DNA of 64,000 nt from Cyanophora paradoxa (Eukaryota > Glaucocystophyceae > Cyanophorales > Cyanophoraceae): NCBI GenBank assembly GCA_004431415.1, contig QPMI01000208.1, forward strand, positions 80,400 through 144,399. Direction: 5' to 3'. Positions 21,210 to 29,690 of the stretch are shown here, piece by piece. The notes below the pieces were generated by a model that ran no database searches, was not told where the DNA came from, and saw only the letters and a list, made by a program, of their open reading frames with translations. The position numbers and the translations under genes were made by a program. The first letter of the stretch is position 1. Each line of letters begins with the position of its first letter.

Positions 21210-23972
21210 TCAAGCATCTTCCACCAAGACCACATCTTCGGAGTCGCCCGAGGCCATCTGCTCCAGATCCTCGGCGCCGACGTCAGGGACAGAGTTTGAG
21301 TCTTGATTTGGTTGAGAAGAACTTGCTGATCCATCCACGGGGTCCTCGGAGTTCACTTTACGCGGCCGGCCCAAGCGGGGACGAGCTTGCGACTCAGAGA
21401 GGCGCGGCCGGAAAGGAAGCATGCAGTCGATGTGGGCGACCGTCTCGCGGAGAGGTCGAACCCGCGTGTCGCTCATGGTCGAATAGGGTTTAGCCGATCC
21501 CTTCACGGTGTAGGTGTAACCGCCCGGGTTAACGCCAGTAACCGTGTAAGGTCCGACCCATGAATTGTACAACCCCTTGTCATGGTCGCCCATCCAGCAC
21601 AACACCTTGTCGCCGACCTGGAAGCGACGGCGATGCGGAGGATCACCCGTGCGAGCTACCATGCGATTCCGATAGAACCGCCGGTATTCGCGCGAGGCGG
21701 CATCGACGCTGGCCGCTGCCCTTGTCATGGCGAGGAGGTAGTCGGCTGGGTGCGTATGGTCGGGATTCGCGAAGCGGACACCTGCACCGAAGCGCACTTC
21801 ACAAGGAAGGTGCACGTCAACGCCACGGTGTAAGACCATCGGTGAGAAACCGGTGGCGGAGTGCACGGTGGTCCGCAAAGCGAGGACGATGTCCGCGTTG
21901 TACAAGGGCCAATCAGAAAGAGGCCGCTTGTGCTCGCGGCACATCGCGTAGGCGAGAGTTTTGTAAACACCGCCGAGGCGCTCGGCGCCGCCGTTGGTGG
22001 CGTGGTGATAAGCGGCAGCGTGCACAAAGCGCGTGCCCTTTTCTTTGAAGAACTCGTTCCACAGGCCCCCAACCAACTGAGAGCCGCGGTCCGTGAGAAT
22101 GCGCGCAGGCACGCCCTCATGCATATAGAAATCGATCGCGGTGGCGAGCAAGGCCTCGCCCGAGACGCGGGCCAGTGGATAGATGTAGCAGAACTTGGTA
22201 TACGCGTCGACGTACGCGATGATGTACCGCAATCCGTCTTCGTGCATATCCAAGTGGAAGATATCCACCTGCCACAGATCGCCTCGGCCCGAAGGCTGTA
22301 TCACTTGAATAGCGGTACGGCGGGGCTTTACTGCCTTCGCGAACTGGCAGTGGGGGCACGATCGCACGAAGCGAGCGATCGAGGCGTACATGCCTGGCCA
22401 CCAGAATCGTTGGGAAATCCGACGCGCGATCACGGGGGCGCCACGGTGGGCCCAGCCCTCATGATAGGCGTACAGAACTCGATCGATCCAGGCGTCCGGC
22501 AGCACTGGTAAGAATCGGCCGGCAGGCACCAGCGGGTTACGTTCGATGACGCCATCTTCGGCGAGGCTGAAGTCGGCGGCCAATCGCACGAAACGCTCCT
22601 GGGCCCGCAAGCAATGTGCGCAGGAAGGGGGGCAAGGGTCCGCCCCTCGCTTGTCGCCACGCGAGCACCGAGTCGGGTTCTCACCCTTCTCAAAGTAACC
22701 CAAGAGCTTCTTGCAGAAAGAGTCTTCCCTTTGGGCGGCAAGCAGGCGCTCCCGTCTCTCGAGCGGGAACATGCGACGCAGCGAGCCGGGGAGGGCGCCA
22801 TCGATCGCCGGCGAAGGCCCACAGGCCCAGGCGTCAAGGACCGTGTCCACGAAGACCGGCTTGCACGGCGGGCGTACTTCGCGACCTCTGGGGTCAAGCT
22901 CGATCCACCGTCGCGGAGCGAGAGTCTCTGCGGCGACTACCTCGGGGCCCGGAGCCTGAGGAGCTGGCGACGGCTCGCCCCCACGGCGGCGCAGCGGCTT
23001 CGGAGGATCGGGCATGGTAGGCTGCACTCGCATCTGGTTCCGCGCCGTCTCAGGGGAGAGCGAGCGGCGGCGAGAGGGCCCCGGGGGCGGCTCGCCCTCG
23101 ACGGACTCGGGCTCCCAATCCAAGTGGATTGGCACCGGCGCCTCGCTTTGATCAGCTGGGGCACGCCAGTGGCGGGTATTGTGCTCGTTTCGCGGCTGAC
23201 GTCTCATGGCTGGACCGCGGGGAAGGACACCGGAGGGGTGCGCGGGACGAGGCTCGGCGAAGCCCCGGCGGTCCCATCGGCGCGGGCCTGTCTCGGCGCG
23301 CGGCGGCAGTTTGCCCAGGAGGGTCAACGGGAATCCGTCGGCGTCGCACTCAGCGTCCAGTTCAGCCTCAGGCGAGACTTCCGACTCTGAATCAGCCGCC
23401 GCGGCCTCGGCGTGTGCACTCTTGAGCAATGCCGGCGGCGCGCCGTCCTCATTGTCGGTGGGGGCGTCCGGCATGTCCACGTCGGAATCCGAGCCGGCCC
23501 CAGGGCCAGTAGTGGGGCGACGGTCTCGCTTCGCAGGCGGCGGGGACGGCGACTCGGGTGCACGAGGCGCGAAGCGCTCGGGTACGGCCCTCGCCCTCTT
23601 CCTTGACTCGTCGTCGCTGGCGGTAGCGGACGCCTTGGCCTCGGCATAGCCCGCAGAGGCGGCGAGCTTAGCAAGCTCGCGGGGCACTCGGCGGCGGCCG
23701 GCCGGCGCGGGTGCAGGCTCGGGGGGCCGCGACTCCTCCTCTGCATTAGAGGAGCGGCCCACTGGTTTCGCAGGTACGGCTGCTGGGCTCGACTCGTCGA
23801 CGGGCGGGCGGCCACGCCGGCGGCCCGAACGATCGAGGCCCGCAGGCACCGCGCCCTGGAAGCCGGCGGAGTCGGCGAGCTTCCGCAGGGCTCGCTCTGT
23901 CGGGCCCAACTGCACGCGGAAGATGCCGAGGGGAACGTCGGGGTCCTCGGGCTCGGCGCCCTCGGCATGCTG
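21210..23972 (-). CDS. Retrotransposon integrase region (pol C-terminal part)
   Basis: Reading leftward, a disordered Pro/Arg-rich spacer (about 300 residues, 23970-23000) precedes the integrase. The HHCC zinc domain (YHEGWAHRGAPVI ... RSCPHCQFAK, about 22480-22330) is followed by the catalytic core: WQVDIFHLDM (first Asp, about 22265), LTDRGSQLVGG (second Asp, about 22090) and NGGAERLGG (Glu, about 21990), the D,D-35-E arrangement. A GPY-like module (SWVGPYTVTGVNPGGYTYTV, about 21560-21500) ends the domain. No chromodomain is visible; the tail is Ser/Asp/Glu-rich and stops at 21210. The frame joins the RNase H part at 23972-23974 only after a -1 shift in a three-base C-run. Confidence 0.93.
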   Translation of the reverse strand, partial: QHAEGAEPEDPDVPLGIFRVQLGPTERALRKLADSAGFQGAVPAGLDRSGRRRGRPPVDESSPAAVPAKPVGRSSNAEEESRPPEPAPAPAGRRRVPRELAKLAASAGYAEAKASATASDDESRKRARAVPERFAPRAPESPSPPPAKRDRRPTTGPGAGSDSDVDMPDAPTDNEDGAPPALLKSAHAEAAAADSESEVSPEAELDAECDADGFPLTLLGKLPPRAETGPRRWDRRGFAEPRPAHPSGVLPRGPAMRRQPRNEHNTRHWRAPADQSEAPVPIHLDWEPESVEGEPPPGPSRRRSLSPETARNQMRVQPTMPDPPKPLRRRGGEPSPAPQAPGPEVVAAETLAPRRWIELDPRGREVRPPCKPVFVDTVLDAWACGPSPAIDGALPGSLRRMFPLERRERLLAAQREDSFCKKLLGYFEKGENPTRCSRGDKRGADPCPPSCAHCLRAQERFVRLAADFSLAEDGVIERNPLVPAGRFLPVLPDAWIDRVLYAYHEGWAHRGAPVIARRISQRFWWPGMYASIARFVRSCPHCQFAKAVKPRRTAIQVIQPSGRGDLWQVDIFHLDMHEDGLRYIIAYVDAYTKFCYIYPLARVSGEALLATAIDFYMHEGVPARILTDRGSQLVGGLWNEFFKEKGTRFVHAAAYHHATNGGAERLGGVYKTLAYAMCREHKRPLSDWPLYNADIVLALRTTVHSATGFSPMVLHRGVDVHLPCEVRFGAGVRFANPDHTHPADYLLAMTRAAASVDAASREYRRFYRNRMVARTGDPPHRRRFQVGDKVLCWMGDHDKGLYNSWVGPYTVTGVNPGGYTYTVKGSAKPYSTMSDTRVRPLRETVAHIDCMLPFRPRLSESQARPRLGRPRKVNSEDPVDGSASSSQPNQDSNSVPDVGAEDLEQMASGDSEDVVLVEDA

Positions 23973-24349
23973 GGAACGCCAAAGCCCTCGGCTCCCTTGT
24001 AGGCCGCGGGCGTCGAGGAAGAGCCATCGGCGCCGCCGGGCTGCCAGACGGGGTGGTCCTTAGGGAGGCGCGAACACGCGTCAGGGCCGCCGTTCTGTTT
24101 GCCCGGGCGATAGACAATATCAAAATCGTAAGCCTGCAGGAGCAGGGACCAGCGGCCTAGCCGACCCGTCGTCGGATCGAGGCTTTTCAACCACTGGAGG
24201 GCGTGGTGGTCGGTTCGGACCAGGAACTGGGGCCCGCCTAGCAGATAGTGGCGCCAATACTTGATGGCCCACACGACGGCGAGACACTCGAGTTCCGTAG
24301 CCGAGTAGTTCATCTCAGCCGGCAGCAAAGTGCGGCTGATAAAGGCAAG
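23973..24349 (-). CDS. Retrotransposon RNase H, C-terminal part
   Basis: Reading leftward: AFISRTLLPAEMNYSATELE, CLAVVWAIKYWRHYL, RTDHHALQWLKS and the tether-like YRPGKQNGGPDACSRL. Together with FILQTDASTYAIGAILSQ at the end of the RT segment, this is a gypsy-type RNase H carrying the D...E...D residues. The frame is -1 relative to the RT segment; the change falls in the C-run at 24349-24352. Confidence 0.9.
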
Positions 24350-25165
24350 GGGCGCTCGACGCCGTCCTTGTCCGTCTGGCTCAGAATCGCGCCGATTGCG
24401 TATGTACTGGCGTCCGTCTGGAGTATGAAGGGCTTCGAGAAATCCGGGAACCGCAATATGATATCGCGACCCAGCAGTTCTTTCAGCTCCTTAAAGGCAC
24501 GGTCGGCGGCACCGCCCTCAGGCCAACTCCAGACGGCGTCCTTCAATAGAAGGCGCTGCATAGCGTAAACCACTTTGGAGAAGTTCTCAACAAAGCGGCG
24601 GTAGTAACCGGCGAGGCCCAGGAACGAGCGGAGCTCGTCCGCGTTCTTAGGCGTCTGCCAGTCCGAGATCACCTTGGTCTTCGCGGGGTCCTGCCGGATC
24701 CCCTCGGCGGAGATGCGGTGGCCTAGAAGGTCGATTTCTGGCACGCAGAAGCGGCACTTCGACGGCTTCAGGCGCAAGTTCGCCTTGGAGATCGCTTCGA
24801 AAAGCGCCTTCAAGTCCAAGAGGTGCTGATCGATCGACGGCGAGAACACCGTGATGTCATCGATGTAGGCCACGACACAGGTCGTCAGGAGAGGGCCCAA
24901 GATCGCGGTGATCGCACGAGAGAAGGCCGCAGGGCCATTGGTCACCCCGAACGGGGTCACGCGCCACTGGAAGTGACCCCAGGGGACGACGAATGCAGTG
25001 TACGCGCGCGAGCCGGGGTGGAGAGGGAGCTGCCAGAAGCCGGCGGTAGCATCCGCCGTCGAGAAGACCATCGAGCCGCGCAGGCGCTCGAGCTGGTCGT
25101 CGATGCGGGGCAGCGGGAATACGTCGCGCTCCGTGATCTGATTAAGCCTTCTCGTCTCCGAGCCT
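24350..25165 (-). CDS. Retrotransposon reverse transcriptase (palm and thumb), start of RNase H
   Basis: Reading leftward: ETRRLNQITERDVFPLPRID, MVFSTADATAGFWQLPL (first catalytic Asp), TPFGVTNGPAAFSRAI, CVVAYIDDITVFS (YIDD box, about 24870-24855), LGHRISAEG, LRSFLGLAGYYRRFV and the RNase H start. Known: Y-(I/V/L)-D-D is the catalytic box. Oddity: the fingers part that normally precedes RRLN (an S-P-x-x-S-P-V-V-L-V-x-K-K-D-G stretch) is not visible in any frame just upstream, which suggests a deletion near 25150-25200. Confidence 0.93.
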
Positions 25166-26066
25166 TGCGGACTGTCATCACGTCATGTAACGAGCGGACG
25201 GCGCGTAGGATGTCGGCTTCCCCAGCCTCTGTGAGCTTGGGGAAGGTCCCGCGCAGCGTTGCGCCTGCGGGCACGGCCACGGCTTCGACCGCGTCGGCAA
25301 ATTCGGTTGCCGGCGGGCCCGAGATCGGTACTGTTGTCGGAGATGCGCTTCTCTGGGACGCGCCGTCGAGGTCAGAGGCGTCGTCGAAACTAATAAGGCT
25401 CATAGCGTCCGTCTCTTGCCACGGCCGGTCATAGACATCGAACGGCATTGCGCCGAATGCGACAACGAGATCATCGGCGTCGTAGAGCGGCGCGCGGGTC
25501 GGGCCCGGAGGGCCAAGCACAGGTAGAGCAGCGGTGGCTGCCCGTGCTTCTTCAGCTGCAGTTACTACGGCGCGCAGCGAGGTGATGATCTTTTCGACAT
25601 CTTTGGCAGGCTCGTAAGCCGCCCCAAGCATGCGCGCTTTTCTATTGAAGTGGCGAAGTCCCGTGCGGCGTTTAGCCGGCACAATTCGCATGCGGCGAAT
25701 TAAAAGATCAGTCAGATCTTTGGGACTGGTGGGAATTTGCTCAGGCTCATACAAGAAATCACCAGGGGGCAAAGCCACTGCCTCGGCGACTGCTACTACT
25801 GAACCTAAGGGGAGGGTAACTGGCTGGCGTCTGGGGTTACACAGCCGCACGTGGAACATTTTGTTCCCCGGGTTGTTGTGCAGCTGGAAGGGGCAGAGTA
25901 CGCCCAAGGCTTGAGGCGACTCCGGCGAGGGCTCGACGTAGAGGTGCGGCAACTCACGCGTTGCCGGGCCCTGCCCATTGAGCGTACATGGGACGAGGGC
26001 CTCTCCGACGGGGAGCTTTACAGGTCCGAGCACGCGGACCAGGATCCCAAGCTGGTCCGGAGCCGA
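25166..26066 (-). CDS. Retrotransposon pol linker between protease and reverse transcriptase
   Basis: An open frame continuing from protease after a -1 shift at 26066-26072. It reads VKLPVGEALVPCTLNG, PVTLPLGSVVAVAEAV and ends near FPKLTEAGEADILRAVRSLH, the usual lead-in to gypsy RT. The central part is Ala/Asp-rich with no separate domain recognised. Confidence 0.75.
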
Positions 26067-26800
26067 AAAGGGACGACAACCTCACGGTAGTGGCTGTCGC
26101 GGGCGCGGAGGCACCAGCCCGACAGCGTAGTATCGATCTGGCCGTGGATGGCCTGGATGGCATCCAGGCCGAGAAGAATGTCGGGCTCGGGGCCCATGAC
26201 GCCGCGCGGGACGACGAAAACACGACGGCAGAAACGGAGAGTCCCGAGGATGAAAACTACGTCGGCGCGACGGCAACGGATTTTGTCGCGGTCCATGAAG
26301 CCACGAACTACGGTGTGGCCCTCGACGTAATTGACTTCGTCGGGCGGCAGGCGATCGAGGACTTCCTGCGGGACGACGGTGCCTTGGGCGCCCGTGTCGA
26401 TGACGATGCGGACAGGCCGCTCGGCGCCCGACCGTCCGTTGGGGAGTCGCATCGCGATGCAGCCTGGGATTTGCAGTGTTTTTGGCCGGAAGAACTCGAG
26501 CGTTTTGTCGCGAGGCCAGCCGGTGCGGGCCTTGCGGACGTAGTACTCGGGTTCCGGCGGGGCGGGCGGTCCCGCAAGGTCGGGGCTGCCCGCTTCAGAG
26601 CTCGGCGAGGACGGGCGCGAGTTGCGAGCGGCTGCGCGGCGCGCGATCCGCTGCTGCTCCGCCTGCTCCTCCGCGGGGGACGGGCGCGAGCGTTTACGCC
26701 GGCTCGGGCCGTGACGGTTTGCATAAATCAACTCGTCGGCGGGCGGGTCGTAGCCCGCGCGCGTGCCCAGCGGAGTGTCCTCTGCCGGCCGAGGGACGTT
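26067..26800 (-). CDS. Retrotransposon aspartic protease (retropepsin)
   Basis: Reading leftward, a basic N-terminal stretch (SRRKRSRPSPAEEQ) precedes VRIVIDTGAQGTVVPQEVL, with the active-site D-T-G-A, and PDILLGLDAIQ, the family's I-x-G-x-D-x(I) flap-side motif. The open frame begins after a TGA near 26800 without an obvious AUG (a UUG lies at 26731). Pol is therefore probably made from a spliced RNA or by fusion to an upstream frame (inference). Confidence 0.86.
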
Positions 26801-27045
26801 TCAAACTGAACGGAGTTTGCGTCACGCCCCGCCCATTGTTAACTTCTTCCGCCAATGAAATTAGCCCAGCGCAAACTTGAGCTCGAACTTGGCCTCGTAC
26901 ACAGTGGCGTACACACGCGGCCACAACGGTCACAGTAACGGTCAGCAGGCCGGCTTGCTAGTCAGCTTCCCTCGGCTAGGCCGGACTAGCTAGCTTCCCG
27001 CCATCGCGCACGCCCGAGCGCGAGCATTCCTGCACGCCGCCGTGC
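26801..27045. promoter_or_regulatory. Spacer between pol and cargo gene A; probable promoter of gene A
   Basis: Short gene-free stretch upstream of the plus-strand ATG at 27046, with CAGTAACGGTCAG-like and CTAGCTAGC motifs. The assignment rests on position only. Confidence 0.35.
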
Positions 27046-28673
27046 ATGAAGCAGTCAAAGCGAAAGGAACCCAGCCTCTGGGATGACGGCTTCGACGAGG
27101 CCCGACGTCGGCACCGCTGGCACGGCAAGCGACCCGACAGCAGCAGCTCGTGGGCCGGCAAGGGCAACATGAAGCGTGTCAACAAGATCACTCAGCAGGC
27201 GCGCAAGGCGAAGGAGCCCAAGCTCCCTGACCTCGACATCCTCAAGGGCGAGCACCCCGCGGCAACGGTCCGCTGCCTGGACACCAGCGGCCGCGCCTAC
27301 CACGTTCGCCTTGGCGACTTCGTCATCTGTTCAGTTAGCTCAGACACCCAGCTGTGTCCAGAACTCAGCGTCGTTCGCCCGAAGCCCTTCCATTTCCCGC
27401 GCCCAGGTGAAACGATTTTGGCGCGAGTCGAGGGCGAGTTCCCAACACAGACGAAGGCGAAGCGCGGCGACTTCAACTACTCCGTCAACGGCGTCATCCT
27501 TCGGCGCTTCGTGCGCCCGGAGGACTCCGATGTGAAGGACTGCGGGCTCGGCAGCGTGATCATCAAGGCAGACGGGGAGCAGGCAGCCGTGGCCATCGCA
27601 AACCACCTCATCTACTACTCGAACGTGACGGTCCGCCCGCCGCGCCCGCGCCCCGTTCCAGCGTCCGATGCCCGTGCGCGCAGGTTCACGCACCCGCGAA
27701 GGTGGTGGCCGCGGACGAGTACAAAGCCCTCAACCACGCCGATCCCCACATCTACGTCTGTAAGCAAATCATGACGTTCCCGGGCGACGGCTCCTTCCAG
27801 TTCGACGTCGCCCTCGCCTTCAACGCGAGGCTCAAGCGAGTGGCGAAGAAGAAGATGGCGTGCTTCCTCCGGCCGCTGTCGAGGCCGGAGGAGCGCGTGG
27901 AGGCGATTGGCTACCTTCAGGACGCCGCCGCGAACGCCCTCAAGCGCCGGAAGACCGGGACGCAGCTTGTCAACGTCAAGATCCCGGTGGCCGGGCCGGC
28001 AATGTTGGTCTGCGGCTCTTATGACTCGTTCGAAGTTCTTTTTCCTATCCTCTAACGGTGCGCATCGCAGGAGAACATCGTGGCGCAGGTCGCGCACGTC
28101 GCCACGCCCATCGACCCGAAGACGGGCCAGCCGATCCCGGTTGACAAGCTGCCGGCGGCGAATCGCTTCGTTATCGAGCTTCCGGACCGCGAGACCGCTG
28201 CTGGTGGAAGCCGCTTCCTTTTTCCCGCTCGCTGTTCTTTTTCCGACCTCTTTGCAGCTGTTCTCGGTCCCTCCGGCGTGGCGCAAGCGTCCAAGCGCGT
28301 CTGCAAGCGGGACGCGGACGGGAAGGCGATCCGGAAGCACAGCGAGCACAGCGATCCGGACGCGGACGGGAAGGCGATCCGGAAGGCGAGACGGGGACGG
28401 GAACGGCGCGCGCACACGCTGCTGAAGGTACTCGATCGCTTCAAGGAGCTTGGACGCCATGCGAACCGCATCGGAAACCCGCTTGCAGCCGGTGAGCCTC
28501 CGATAGAGTGCGGCGTCCTCCTCCTCGATGCGAAAGCGGTGCCGCCCGGGCTTGTCCCAGGGGGTGAATCGATCTTCCTCCTCGCCCGTCATCTCGACAT
28601 CGCACTTGCGCCGCTTGCACTGCTGCTTGGTGGACGTGGCGGGCTTCTTCGGGGCTGGCTTCTTCGCGGCTGA
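27046..28673 (+). CDS. Cargo gene A: unidentified intron-containing protein, antisense to the retrotransposon
   Basis: Seen: ATG 27046 and a basic N-terminus (MKQSKRKEPSLWDDGF). Exon 1 ends YYSN at 27624. Intron 27625-27683 (59 bases) joins to VHAPAKVVAADEYKALNHAD. Intron 28008-28070 (63 bases) joins to ENIVAQVAHVATPIDPKTGQ. A possible third intron, 28204-28257 (54 bases), keeps frame. Segments such as KRGDFNYSVNGVILRRFV, LGSVIIKADGEQAAVAIANH and FQFDVALAFNARLKR look like a folded protein, but I do not recognise the family. The 3' end is uncertain: the frame stays open to 28673 but beyond about 28400 it overlaps cargo gene B on the other strand. The introns are oriented opposite to the retroelement transcript, so they would not be spliced from the genomic RNA. 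Confidence 0.7.
28315..28400. repeat. Short internal direct repeat (GACGCGGACGGGAAGGCGAT)
   Basis: GACGCGGACGGGAAGGCGAT plus CCGGAAG occurs at about 28313 and 28359 with CACAGCGAGCACAGCGATCC between. The repeat lies where the two convergent cargo genes meet. Confidence 0.75.
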
Positions 28674-29381
28674 GCTGGCAGGCGACGGCGCGACAGAGGG
28701 ATCGTCCATATACCGCTCCATGGCAACGAAGGGATCCTCATATTGCTCGCTCGGTGCCGCCGCGGGCGAAGGCTGGGAGGTCGCCGCCGCTGCCCGCTTG
28801 CGACTCACGCGCTTAGGCATGTCCACGGGGGTCGCTGGCGAGGCCGCTGCCGCCGGCGGCTGCGTGCGTGGAGGCGTGGCCGGCTGATCATGCGAAGGCT
28901 GCGATTGCGAGGGCGCAGCTACTACCCGCTTGCGACGCGGGCGATCAGGCGTGTACACGGGGGTCGCTGATGAGGCAGCTGCGACAGGCGGCGTACACGG
29001 CTGTACAGGCGTACCCCCCCCCAAAGGCGTCCCTGGCGTCTCACAGCAGCCGCTGCCGGGGCTCTGCTCGAGCTCTGAGCGTACTGGCGAGACTTGTGGG
29101 GAGTCGCTCCCGCCCGCCGGCTCCGCCGCGGGAGGCGCCAGCGCGACCGCGGCCGTCGCATGCGCAGCTGGCGCTGCATGCGCAGGCTGAACGACTTGCT
29201 CGCTCAAAGCTGCGTCGCCAAAGTCGTCTGGATTCACGTCCTCGCCGAGGTCGTCCTGGCTGCCGCAGGTGCTGCCGCCAATCTGGCCGTGCCGCGGCCT
29301 GCCATCGCTGGCGCCGCCCAGCCACGCTCTAATGGAACCGAACGCTGAGCCGACCTTGGCAGACAGCACAGAGAGCGGCAT
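28415..29381 (-). CDS. Cargo gene B: NLS-rich unidentified protein, sense to the retrotransposon
   Basis: Reading leftward from ATG 29381: MPLSVLSAKVGSAFGSIRAW, then a Pro/Ala/Ser/Gln-rich low-complexity region with basic clusters that look like nuclear localisation signals (PDRPRRKRVV, PKRVSRKRAA, KKPAPKKPA, KRRKCD). It ends in a more ordered stretch (FTPWDKPGRHRFRIEEEDAA, LYRRLTGCKRVSDAVRMASK, LLEAIEYLQQRV). The frame remains open to 27615, but that part is the antisense of cargo gene A exons and is probably not translated. No introns are needed. Family unknown; a nuclear, possibly DNA-associated role is inferred from composition only. Confidence 0.6.
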
Positions 29382-29690
29382 CTCGATCGCCGAACGCTAA
29401 GCTATAAGCGCTTTTGCTTTTCCCGCGCAAGTCCGTGGCTGGCCGCAATCTAGCTGCAGCTGGCCGTGGCTTGGAAGGGGGGGGAGATGGCTTGGGGGGG
29501 ATATAGAATTTGGTCTAGCCAGCTCGAACTCGAACTCAGCCGGCTGATAGCCGCCGTGACACGGCCGTGTTCAAAATTCAAATTCCATCCATTGTTAAAG
29601 CTCGCGAACTAGCGGGATGTCCAAAAGGTCGCGCCGTTTTCGGCCCGTCGAGGTCCGTCCGGGGCCGTCTGCGACATGCGAAACAGCTCC
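29382..29690. promoter_or_regulatory. Spacer between giant ORF1 and cargo gene B
   Basis: 309 bases, comparatively AT-rich, following the ORF1 stop (read leftward). It includes TTCAAAATTCAAATTCCATC and a G-run near 29480. It is the likely 5' region of cargo gene B. Confidence 0.4.

Noticed and set aside
27046-28060. Cargo gene A as a sliding clamp (PCNA) or other replication factor
   Set aside because: On reading the translation none of the clamp motifs is present; the family is left open.
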